Positions 22,901 through 35,392 of a stretch of 64,000 nt of DNA are shown here, in pieces; positions within the stretch are counted from its first letter, which is position 1, and each line of letters starts with the position of its first letter. The stretch is from Drosophila pseudoobscura (taxonomy: Eukaryota > Arthropoda > Insecta > Diptera > Drosophilidae), in assembly GCF_009870125.1 (NCBI RefSeq), contig NC_046679.1, forward strand, positions 9,672,001 through 9,736,000, in the 5' to 3' direction. Below the pieces are notes generated by a model that worked only from the letters and a program-made list of their open reading frames with translations, was not told where the DNA came from and searched no databases. The position numbers and the translations under genes were made by a program.

Positions 22901-25900
22901 CTTTAAGTTGCAACTAATGAGACTCCAAAACATAATTGTTGGCATTTAGTTAGATGAGCGGCGCCAAGTTGACAGACACCAGTGCAACACATCCACACAT
23001 CCCTCCACACACACACACACATGGATACAGCCCCACTCTGGCACTCGAAAAGTGACACGGCATGAAGATGAAGCAAATAAACAGCAACAACAAAAGCACA
23101 AGAGGCAGCAAATACGCCATGTTGCGGCGAGCAGGGGACGCGACAGGGACAGAGCTGGACTGCATTAGGGAAAAAGCGGGACAGCAGGGGTGTTGGTATG
23201 GGTATGAAGCACAAGGTGGACAGGACAACGAAAACAAATGCACCTAATGACACAATTTCACACTCACACAGGCACATTCGGGTGAAATACGCACCCACAC
23301 ACTAACACCGAGGCAAACTGGAGCAGCCAAACGATGGAAACTGTTATACAAGAGCTAAGAGAGAGCCGAGATGCTCTCTCTTTTCGCAGCACTCGCTTCG
23401 TTTCGTTTCCGCCAAGGCAGCCGAGGCAGCAGGCGATGCCGATGCCGATGCTCTTGCGGCGAATCCGGCAAATGGCAATAGTCGCCGTCGGTGGCCAGCG
23501 CATCGTGCCAGTTGCCAGCAGCCAACAAAGTGAAGCAGTTCTGGCCCAGACCCAGAGCCTCGTCTGCGAAAGCCGGCAAGTGGCAAGTGACGCGAATCCT
23601 CTGTTTGTGCTCCTCCGAATCCCGGCTAATGTGATAATCAAAAGGGAACCAGGATTCACAGAAAAAAGTCCCGCATCTGGGACTTGCTCATCGAAAGATT
23701 GTTGTCTACTGTGTCGGGTATGTTGCACATGAATTTCATTTTACATTTGGGATTTGTTGACGCTGGAGCAGGAGCCGGAGGAGGCGGCATCTCAGCAGCA
23801 GCTTTTGGAGGATGGCTGGTGGCAGGAACCGGCACTAAAAGTAACGCCATCAAGTTTCAAGTTTCAACTTGTAACCTAGTTTTTTGTAATGCCAGACTCT
23901 AGACTCTGTACGTTCCCCTATATACGTAGTACGTATTACGTATACATGTTGCTGGGTGCAAAAGTGTGCGTGCTCGTGTTCATCCTGGCGCGCTTTTCTT
24001 GCACTTTACGTTGGCGCGCTGTTTTCCGCCAGTTTTCTCGGTGTATTTGTGTGTGCATTACATTTTCTTGGATTTTTCCGTATATTATTCATGCCGCCAC
24101 CCAAAAAAGCACAGAAAACAAGAAAACAACTCGGAAAAGTGCAATGGCAGCCAGGAAACGACGGGCGGGCGAGCAACTCTGTGATTTGTATGAATGCTGC
24201 CATTAAGCTGACGGCGGCACAAGCACAACGACAGCGATTCCCTGGCACGGTCCTCCATTACGTGCCGCGGCAGGAGCAACAGCAGCCTGACTGTTTCTAT
24301 AACGGCAACGGGGCGAATGCGTAACGTGAGACCAGCAATTGCCGGGCGAATGGCGCACGAGGCGTATGCGTGCTGTGCATGGGCCAAAAGTTTTAATCTG
24401 TACGCGTATTACACAAAAGTTGTACGCCTTCCTCCAATGTATTCAATTGCCTTGAGTTTTATTTAAAAAGAAATGGTGGCAGGTTCTCCTCGCTTATTTT
24501 GGTGTTTTTGTTTTAAATGACAAGAATTAAGATAACAAATTCGCAGAACAGAGCCGATCTGAGCCAAAGCGAGAAACATAAGCACGAAAACAAAGTAAAA
24601 CAGCGTTAGGAAAATGCTGCGAAACTTTTTCTGTGCCGAAACAAAAGCCCGTCAGAGCACAGAACACGAGCGGGAAATTGTAGCGGAGCGCAAATAGAAA
24701 AGCCCCAACAACAATTGGAAATGCTTAAGCCAAAGTCGCGAGACGCTGTCAAAGTCAGGAAGCCGCGTGGCGCGGGCGGAAGTACCAGACAGGGCTCAGG
24801 GCTCAGGGCTAAGGCGCAGGCCGAGCTGCCTCTGAAAAAGTCTAATAAATTAAGCAATTTACATGAATTGTCGTTTGCTATGCAGCAGAACCCAACCCAT
24901 CCACCTTTCTCCAGTACAACTCATTTGTACAGGGGGCCGGGGTTGGGGTTGGGCGTGTCGCAGGGCGACCAGGGATTTGTCAGAAGGGCAAAACTTTGCC
25001 ACTCGTTGACAATGATTCGGGCCCCGGCAGCAAGAGTTTCCCAGTAGCAGCAGAAGCAGAAGCAGCAGCATCAGCATCAGCAGCCAAGGTAAATCCAAGC
25101 AATTTGTTTAATTTCATTATATTTCACTGTCGCTGATGTTGTTTTGCAGTTGCCATTGCCTTGTATGCGCTTATCTCTGCACATTTGCAACTTTTTCTGC
25201 TCTTCTCCCATTTTGGGTGCCCCACCAGTTGTTGCCTGTTATTTTGCCAACTTTTGGCCATGAAATTTATGTGCATATTTTGGCCATTCTGACTTTGAGT
25301 TGTTTTCCTTGTTGCACACGCAGTGCTAAATGTCAACTCGAGTGCTTGGGGCAGTAACCATATGTAGCCGGTGCCACTCCAGCTCCAGCTCCAGTAACTG
25401 TAGTTGTATCTGTATCTCTGGCTGTTGTCAAAGTTTTCTACGAGATAGCCAGCAACAGTTCAAAGTTTCGTTTTTGTTTATTTGTTGCTGGGGGAAGGCA
25501 ACTTTGGGAGCTTAGAGCTAATTTTTTGCTTAAAGTCAACATGTGGCACAGAGACCTAATCAAACTATTGATGGTTTGACTGATTGTGGCAGCAGATGCC
25601 AGTGTTTTTATTGCGAAAGCGACAGGTAAAAGTTATACCCACACGAGGCACGAAAAGAAGAAAAAGTTTCCAAGACTTTCATTCCTTCATTTTGGCTTTA
25701 ACTTTTCGGCAAAGTTTTCGCTTTCTATTTTCTGCCACAGGAAATTGATTTCTGATGGGCCCAACTCTCTCTCCGTTCCTCTAAGAAATGGAACCCTTTC
25801 AGGGAGAGCGTTTGACAACACACTTTGTACTGCTTTTGTTTTCGTTTCGATTGCGTCACGGCCTTGCCTTAGTAGGGGTCCTGGCCCGGAGCCCGGAGAC

Positions 25901-26375
25901 CTGGCCCCTGTTAGGTGTTGTAACCCCTTTGACATGCGTAAATATTTTTCTTGCACTCTGTTTCCTCACAGTTTCCTCTCGCTCATGCTCCTTATTGATT
26001 TTGCATAAGCAGCAAGCAAGCTGCGGCGCAAAGTGTATGAAATTGAATCTCACATAAAACGCTGCAAGTACTTTGCATATCAAATCAAGTGTACGACACG
26101 TTGTGTGTCTTCTACAAGCATCTGACAGGGGGACTCTGCCCCGTGGAGTTGGGCCGCCTTGTGGCGAAAACTTCAAACGGAAGACCCAGCAAGATGCGAG
26201 ATTAAGCTACACATCTTGTTTTCATTGGAAACTATTCGTCCGGGCTCTGTCTTGACCATGGCCTGGCAAGGGCAAAGTTTCCCTAGCCGCAACTTGCACT
26301 CTAGCACTTAATCAACAACAAAACTAAATGCGGTCGGTCAGTGGTGTTTCTGACCCAGGGCTTTGTTCAGAAATG

Positions 26376-26428
26376 CCAGCCCCAGCCCCAGTCCCAGCCC
26401 CAGTCCCAGCCCCAGCCCCAGCCCCGGC
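26376..26428. repeat. CCAGCC/CCAGTC hexamer array, C-rich on the plus strand
   Basis: About nine units of CCAGCC and CCAGTC alternating in a higher-order pattern. The minus strand carries repeated GGGGCT and GGGACT, a strong G-quadruplex candidate. Confidence 0.85.
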
Positions 26429-26756
26429 CCCTGACGGATGTGTAAATACTCGTTGCTGATGCCAAAGTTGCCAAAGGCCACATGCAAATGCTGCTGAAAA
26501 CATTTTCCAATTGCATAAAGTTTCATTTTGTCCAAAGTACTCGAGCACCTGCTTTTGGTTTCTGCTTCTGGTTTTCTCTGCTTCTTGGGAAATGATTCTC
26601 TCCTCTCTTCCACCTCACCCAAATATTTCGTTGCATAATTATTTTTTTATGCCCAACGAAACACACATTTTGTCACTTGCTGAGGGTAAAATGGCATTTT
26701 TTGCGCTTATTTAAGCCATTGCATAAATTTCATCCGGAAATGAATGCCAAGCCACC

Positions 26757-26780
26757 CACACACACACACACACACACACA
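26757..26780. repeat. (CA)12 microsatellite
   Basis: Twelve perfect CA units, followed by TACACACG. Confidence 0.95.
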
Positions 26781-29563
26781 TACACACGCGTATGTATGGG
26801 TATGCAAATTTACTTTGCGGCTGGAGAATGGTGACCGAGCCTGGGGCAAGTGCAGGAGCTGCTGGTCCAGACCATAATGTGTGCTGGCCCTTAGCGAAAA
26901 GAGACAGACGTGTTTCAGACATTTAGCATACTCGTATAGCCGCACACACATGCCGCCCCGCCACGCCACGCCCCCAATGTCAAAGTTGTCCAAAGAATGT
27001 GAGCAAAATATTTTGCGAAATAAGGCGCGAATGAAAAATTTATAAAATATTCAAATAAGCATTTTACATTTTAGCACCACGATAAGGAAATACTCATACG
27101 AGTACTCGCATGCCCTCTACCCGCCCTGGACTCATAAAAAATATCTGCGGCTGTGTGGGAGAGTGTCTCGCAAAAAATTACGGAAATATGCAAAATTTTA
27201 ATAAAATTAAGCAAAATGCAGAAAGCATTCAGGGCGGGGCGGGATCAGAGCGGTGCGGTGTTGAAATTTCATCCAAACTTTTTTCCTAATGGAAAACCAA
27301 ACCCTCAAACTTGATCCATAAAAGCCAGAACGTTTCAGCAGTGACTGCAAAATAAAACAATAAAAAATAACGAAGCAACAAGAAGAGCGGAAAAAATAAC
27401 TATTTAAGTTTTAAGCGTTTGACGCTTTACAACCGCAAAATGTGGACACAAAGTTTCACACGCATTCCCGGTACCCCGCGCCCCTCCCCTCGTAGAAGTA
27501 GCAAGAAACAAGACGTCCCACGCATTGCCATGTTAACCCCGAGTTATAAAGTCAAGGATAAAATGCGAAAGTGCCGAAGTTTTAATTTAAATTTGAGCAG
27601 CTACGCACAGAACAGATAAAAAATATGATCTCGCGCGGGGAGCGAGCTCTCGCCTCTCTCTTTCTATGTCCCTCTGCCCCCAGTTGCCAATAACTCAGGG
27701 CGGGTCGCAGAACAGATACAGAAATTGAAGTTCTTTCCGGGAAAGATGCTAACCAGGAGAGAGAGTCAGAAAGAAAGCGCCGCTCCGCGCCGCGCAAGAG
27801 TTACGATGCCTTTGAGTAAAACACTTTCTGCGGTCGCCCGCACTCCCGCCCGCCAGCCCGCCAGCCACAGTCGAGCTGCGCCGGGCGTTATCTACATAAC
27901 TCATACGCACTGTGGCACGCCCAGGCCAGGACAGGACTGGCTGGCAGTCGAGTGGCGGCACTTTCGCCCGCCACCGCTGCATAGTTTATTCGTGCAGGGA
28001 GCAAGAGCAAGAAGCGGGAGCAGCTAAGGGCTGCAAAAATTTGCAACACATGGCGGACGAAGCGTCCTCCTCCAAGCACTCGTACGAAAATACCCCACAG
28101 ACACTCCCAGTTAGACACATGGTGCGATTTAAGCTTACGTAAATATGGCCACGGTTTCAGCTCTCCCCGTTCCCCTACACTCGTATTTTTTCTCATCTTG
28201 CCAACATCCTCAGCTCCAGCTGGCTTATCGACTTGCGCTGGTGGCAGGTAAACTCTTTGGCTTCTACCTGGGGGGCCGGGGGGTGCACTGCAGCACGATT
28301 CCGGTATTATCTATGCATGAGTGTTTTTAATTTCTCTTCTGGCTCCTATGCGGATACTACCCGCCCTGATGCTCTGATTAAGCTTCATCCGCCAAGTTAT
28401 TTAAGGCCACTTTTTGGGTATGGTATATCCCCTTGCAGTATTTACCGCTTAAAAACTTTACCAAATTCCTCACTTTAGTTTTATTATTGGGCAAAATTCA
28501 ACTCTTTTCCAAGTCTTAATCCATCAGTGTCTGGAGATGCTGCGCCTCCAAACAGTAGGCTCTCCATTTCATGTAGCTCACTCATCTCATTCACGCCCAC
28601 GCAATCGACCGCTAAGAAGTGGCAAAGGGAGAGAAAGAAAATAACAACAAGGACCAGACTCTACTCCACCCATCATTTACACTAGTTTCCATGACACTAG
28701 CAGAGAGCTGGCGGGAGGGCGGCAGGGCGGCAGGGTGGTAGTTTTCCCAGCCATGAATGGCTGAATGACAGGCGCAATGAATGGCTGGACCAAGGACTGC
28801 CTACTGCGGACTGGACTGGGTAATGGGTAAACCGAAGCAGCCAGGTGGTGGTGGTGCCAGAACGAGTTGTGTGACTAATACAGAGGCATTCAATTGACAC
28901 GCTGCTTGCCCCAACTAGCCGAAGACAATAGGCAATAAAGCAGCAAAATCAACCACAGCATGATGTGCATACTTTGCCACTAGCTCGAGAATCGAAGAGC
29001 GCACAACAGAGGCGAATACTTTGCCTACTTTGTGGCACAGAAACCACATGGGAGTCGTAAAACATCCGATCTGTAAGAGCGAACCAAAGAAAAAGTCGCA
29101 CAAAAGTCACAAATCATTTAATTTTCCATACGAAAAAGTATTTTAAGAGCAGGGTTGACAGTCGCATAGGAATGCCTGGGTCAGTGCATACAGAGCTAAA
29201 CTTTTCGATGGGTGCTGCGTAATTCCATTAACTTGGCAATTTTCAACCTGAGTCTGAGTCTAAGTTAATAAGAAGACCGCCAGGAGTTTCCTTATGTGGT
29301 CCTCCGCCACGAACTCATTTATTTTCTCGTTCATTTGTGTATGCGGAATTATAAAAAACGCAATAAAGAGGAAAACCTGAGCTTCAGACAATGAATGCCA
29401 TGGGTAGTGGGTGCTTGGAGCTGCTGACAGCCAGAGCTGTCTGCTGAGCGGAGAGATGTGGCACATGAAATGAAAGTTTCACTACTGATTGAGTCAATGA
29501 TGATGCCATTAAAAGTCGCAAATTGATGTTTTTGTTTCAAATGTGTCAGCCATCGTGGGCATC

Positions 29564-29591
<28 letters not shown>
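29564..29591. repeat. (GT)14 microsatellite
   Basis: Fourteen GT units, followed by imperfect GT-rich DNA to about 29638. Confidence 0.95.
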
Positions 29592-29594
<3 letters not shown>

Positions 29595-31619
29595 TCTTTG
29601 CATGTGTGCTGGGTGTGTCCCTGTGTTTGTGTGTGTGCCAATTACAAGCGTTAGACGCTGTTGTTCGCATTCTAACAACGGAAACAAGCCAGAGATTTAT
29701 TTTTGATATTTCCGCTTTGGTGAAGCAGCAGCAGCAGCAGCAGCGACAACAACATAAGGGAGAAACTTTTTCGATAAAAATGTAAATTTATTGGATATGT
29801 GTGACAAACAAGCTACCGTATATACATACATACAGAGACATTCGATTCAAATGCGAATGACAATAATGCTCATGTTGTCGTCGTTGATGAAGCAACCAAC
29901 TGGGAAGGAGATATCGATGGAGCGGTGGAGCGGTGGCAAGGGCCTGGGGATTGGGGCTCTGCTCATCATGCACGACTTGAATCATATTTTTATGGTTTTT
30001 TATCGACGGATTTTGATATGCCAGCTAACAATTCATTTATTCATTTGGCTAAGACTCTGGCCCCGTCATTGGTTTTGTTAGTTAGTTGTTGTTCATTTCG
30101 GTGACATGTGAACTGACTTTTTAGTAGTTTCCGAGTGTTTTTCTTCTTAGCATTCCATCCGTTTTATGTAGCGTTACATGAGAATGTTAGAAGTAACAAA
30201 AAACTTTTGGCATAACATAAAAAATTTATCGCATAAGCACATAATTCCTTTGTGAGGCGATTTGTAAAGAAATAAACAATCTCGGACATCATAGCAGAAC
30301 TCGAGACGAGACGAGACAAGACTTTGACTTTGACTTAGACATACACGTAGGTGGAATAGACAATAGACGGTATAAAAAACATGGTTTAATGGCCAAATTA
30401 AGTTTGGCTCAGACGTAAAAAGTTGCCTCAAGTGATGATGGCTAACATGGGTTTTATTGCCTCTGCTGGGATGTGTTGGTGTGTGTTCCAAAGAGTTTTT
30501 AGAGCTTCATGATATGTGAGACATTGCAGAGGATACACTCGTATTTCCCATTAGATAACTTACTCCAAAGCAGAACTTTATATTCACCTCATATACATTT
30601 TTTATGATTAATTATTTGCTTATTGAATAAGCAAAAATGGGCTAAAATTATCAGCAGACTACGCCATTTATTTCATCAATTAATCAGAAATGACATGCAG
30701 GGCAGCCAAACAAATGGCAATTAATACGAAATAGTTGTGTGTTCAACTTTTGAAATAAAGAGTAAATAAATTACGGAATGGAAATGCTATTTTTATAGCG
30801 AAAGGTAAAAATTAACACTGTTAAATGTAATTTGCAATGTAAACAACGGCCTTCGCATTCGGCTTGAAGTGCTGAAAGCCCGTGTTGCACGCTGGCTACA
30901 GACATCTCGAATCGCAGCGGTCATGACAAGGGAAGTGCAAACAAAGGACCAAGGACACCCAACACGAAGACAACGTTATTATGTTGAAATTATGCGCTAC
31001 AAAGTCAGGCGACAAACAGAGAAGGGACAAAATGAGACAAGGAAGGGCTTTAAATGTCCGATCGGAGAGACCAATGTGGGGATAAAACATATTTTTAAAT
31101 CAAAGCAAAGGGCGCACAAGGGGGAGGGGGGACCAAACCTTAACAAACCTAACCGCTATTAGGCCATATTGAGTGCGGAGTGGTAAGAGTGACGGCGGTG
31201 GCAAATCCAAAAAGGTTACAAATAGCTATCATAAAAACTTTATTTGTCCAAAGGATTGAAAACAAGAGTCGGCCAAAGGACAAAGACGACGACGCCCTAT
31301 GCATGCGAAAGTCGATGTCCCATCCACAAGTACCCTGGGTTGCCATATCCTTTTTCCAATATAATATGGTCAATAGAAGGGGGTGCACGGACCGGGGGGG
31401 ACGGACATGCGTGTTTATTGTTGTTTATGTGCCATGATGCTTTCCCCACAATTTCCAATCCTCAGACTCCTTTGATTTCGTTTTCGGGGCTTTTCGATTG
31501 CCTTTGTTTGCTGTTGTTAAAAAACATTTATGCGCCATTATCAAAAGCAATGCGACACCCACACTGATACGGCCAAAGAGAGACACGCTCACACACACAA
31601 CCGTGTTGCTTATGGCGTT

Positions 31620-31647
31620 GGTCCTGGTCCTGGTCCTGGTCCTGGTG
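31620..31647. repeat. (GGTCCT)n hexamer array
   Basis: Four to five GGTCCT units in tandem. Confidence 0.85.
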
Positions 31648-34600
31648 CCATTCACCCAGCTGATCTGGCCGGGGCTATTCGTATAGCATCTGATTATTGC
31701 CAGGGATTAAGCTATAATTGCGTATCGCATTTCGGTTATTTGTTTCCATTCCACGTCCACAGTGACTCCGGGCTACCCGCTAATGGGGAATAGGCTATAT
31801 GTATTCCGGAATGGCAAATGCTTCGGATATCATTAGCGGCACCCCTGATGTTGCAATATGTTTTGATGAGCTTCTGAGCCCTTGAGCCTCTGCATTTGCT
31901 GCGCTTCATAATGTATAATCTTGATTTACCCTCCAAAAGTGTGCAGTCTTAAAGTTACCCCCACTCGAATGGGCCAGAGGCAGGGGTTGGGGGTGAACTC
32001 AATCAGGAAACCACATACACCCACACACACACACTAACACTCTCAGTGGAGCGTGTCGAGGGGTAAAACGGCAGCAGAGCAGGCAGCCAGCAGCTGGAAT
32101 CGGTTTGAAAATTTCAGGCATATTTGGCAACGGGTCATTAAATGCGGAAATTGAGTCAACAAAAGCCAAAGACGCCAGGAAAGAGGCAGGAAGGATATAC
32201 ACAAGCCACCAATACAAACGCACTTCCCACACACACACACACACTCTCACACGTGAATAGAAAGCTCCAAAAGTCGGAAGTTTTTTTGGCATTGCTTTGC
32301 TGCTTGGCCTGGTTGGGGTCGCTTGCAAAAGTCAAGCCACATAAAAGATGCCTCGAATTGGTTACTCGTTTTTGTTGCTACTGCCGCTGCTACTGCTTGC
32401 CCTGCCTGGGCCTTGATTATGTAACCTTTGGCTGGGAAACGACCAAAGCACAACACATGCAAACCTCACGAATAATTGCTGCCCCAGAGAGCTCTGGGAA
32501 CTGCCTTCGATTGGCTGCCAATAACAGAGAAACATAGCAACGCTGCCCTGTCCCTTTCCGGTCTGTTTTGTACATGTGTGTATGTATAACTGAGTGTGTG
32601 TGAGCGTGTGCTTGAGTCAAAGGTTAAACTGGGGAGAATGTGTTGATTGTGGGTCAAGCGTGAAAGCGGTCAAAACGTACTTCGCATTACTATATTTAAA
32701 TTGTTGATTTTGTGCAAATGTTTCTGTTGCTGCACTGGGAATAAAAATGGGTTCAAATGTTGCTTTCAACACAGAGAAAAGACAAAAGAAATAAAAGAAA
32801 ACTTAAAATTTTAGATCTATAATTCAAGCTTGTCAAATTCTCTCAAACTATTCTTTTGTAGCATTCTTTCGCTGAGTGTGATTTTTGTGGGACCATCCTC
32901 TCTGTGGTAGCCTTCCTTTATATGAATTCCTCCAGGGAGCATTTCGCTTGCTGCCTTCCCATTCCTACGAGTTCCTTATTTAACAGAAAAACCTCCTGCT
33001 ATTGTGATGTTCATTGGAACGAGGGATAACAGACATTGGAATGAGATTGAGTTATAATTGAAATAATTGTTTGATATTTGGAACAATCATCGCAGCAGGT
33101 GAGCAGCTGTTCTGTGGAAGCCCCTGCTGTGCTCATTAAACTTTGGGCAACAGTTACACGTCTGTTGCCAAAGAAATGATTATAAATTATAACGAGCACA
33201 CACTGGGAACATAAGCCACACCGCGCAGTCATAGTGCTACTTGTAGAATTGTAAAAGGAAATATATGTACATATCTGTGGCTAGTCGAAGGTGGATACAA
33301 GACAACCCCATCTCGCAAACGACAATTCCGCTGAATTGATTGGAATTGGGACTTGACCAGCGTGAACTAATAATTGGGTTAATTAGATGGTCAGGTGAGC
33401 AATGCGGATATGGATGAGTATTCCATTGAAGTCCATGGCCCACGGGAAATTCGCGACTGCTTCTGTTGTTGGTGTTGCCATTGACTACAGGGCCCCTGGA
33501 TGGGGCAACAAAGAAGCCGCATGGCAACTGTGGTCGGCCTTAACCAAGTCCTGACAAAGGCATAGTCTCAGGCACAATCACGAGCCCAGGGCCGGGGTCC
33601 AGAAGCATGCAATAAACATAATTAAAACGCCTTAAATTTACGCTACAGAATGCCAAGAAAATTAACTTTTCAGCATTGTTGGCGACAATTTCAAGCAAGG
33701 CTGGAGGCTGCTGCAGCAGATACTTGCCGCCAGGCTGGTCCGCCGACACACAAGACACAACAAGTGCAATTAACATATTTTATCAATCTTTTTGTTCTGG
33801 CCGGGCCTTAAAACAACCCCGCTGCTGCCATCGCCACTTACGCAATTTAAATAACTCAAGTGGCAAACGACGCAAAAGAGCAAAGGACACTCGAAGCAGG
33901 CACAGGATGGCAGGGGCTGTTGCTCTTACTGGGCCAGTGGCAGTGGTAGAGGCAGTCAGCCAGGAGCAGCCACATGGACGTATGGTGGAGTCATCGCCAT
34001 CGCCATCCACATAAACACATTAACACTTTGCGTATGGGCTGGGGTGGCGGGGTGGCAGGTGAAGAGCCGTCGGGGCGGGTCAAAGTTGGCCAGGCAACAT
34101 TAAGCCCGCCAAGTATTTTCATTTTTTCGCATACATCGCTGATTCGGTGTGACTCTGTGAGTGGAGGGAAAGGAGGTGTGCAGCAAGGTCGCCTAGCAGC
34201 AGGCTCACGCACTTGGCGGATAAACAGGATCCGGAGGATATGCAGAGTCTGCCGGCGAGCCTGCCCCATAAATTACACTTTAATTTTGCAGCAATTTTTG
34301 GCCACGGCTTATAAATCAGCAGAGTTCCGCCGAAGGGGCGGACGACAGCTGCCGACTGCCTTCTGGCCGTCCGCTGCCTGCTGCCCCTCCAGCACTCATT
34401 TTGGCATCCTCTGAGCCACTCGCAATATTGAAATTTCAATTTAATTACATAGAGCGGGCCATACTCGAAAGGCACGACCCGACCCCAGGCCCATGTGCTC
34501 GAGAGCTGCCCGCAAAATGAGCTGTCGTTTTGGGTCAAAGAGCCTACAACAGCAGCAGCAGGGGCATGGGGCAGGAGTAGCAGCAACACCCTCAACAGCA

Positions 34601-35371
34601 CCAGCAACAACAAGGTTAGATCTGCTCACTTGAACTGAACTGCTCGGCGGTTTGGCTTAATTTGTTGAGATAATTGTGCCGAAATTATATTATTATTAAA
34701 TTCGCATCCGTTATCCTCTTTTTTTTGGCGCTTGCCTTTCATGCTTATTATGAAAATTGGATTTCAAGTGCTCTCTGTGGGTGGGAATGAGTGGGAGAGT
34801 GAGTGAGTGCTTGGGTAGGTGGGCAGAGGTCGAGCTGTGACCTTCGCTGGGGTTCTTCCTCTTTACGTAATTGGATTTTGTGTGAGATTTGGGCACAGAA
34901 TAGAAGCAAAGGAAAATGCCAAATGTTATTAGCTGGGGGTCAGAGATTGTTCCGCAGAAGGAGAAGCATCTTTGAGGCCTTGGTATCTCCATCAGCGACT
35001 GCAATCCCTTTTTCTGAACCCAATGCCGATACAACACACTGTTTCTGTTCTGACCCTTAATCTTCATCTTATTTCTCTTGCCTCATTTATAAATTTCGCA
35101 CGCTCGGCGAATCGCAGCTCGCATTAATTTTTCCCAAGATTAAATGCAAATGGGCGTGGCGGCAATACCAGCATGAAAAACGGAGCTACACCAACAATGC
35201 ACATCATTCTCTAAGCTTCTGCGAAAGGCTTTTAATTAATTCGCGGCATTAAAAGTGGAAACAGAAGCCAGAAGTGGCACCAAAGATTCAAAGTCAAGTT
35301 GCCTCGCGGCATGCAATAAACGAAATCAGCAAAACGCTCGGAAAAGAACAGAGAGTGAGAGAGAGACAGAC

Positions 35372-35392
35372 AGAGAGAGAGAGAGAGAGAGA
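35372..35392. repeat. (AG)10 microsatellite
   Basis: Perfect AG run, preceded by imperfect GAGA DNA from about 35350. GAGA-rich DNA of this type can bind GAGA factor, but no evidence for that is present here. Confidence 0.9.
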
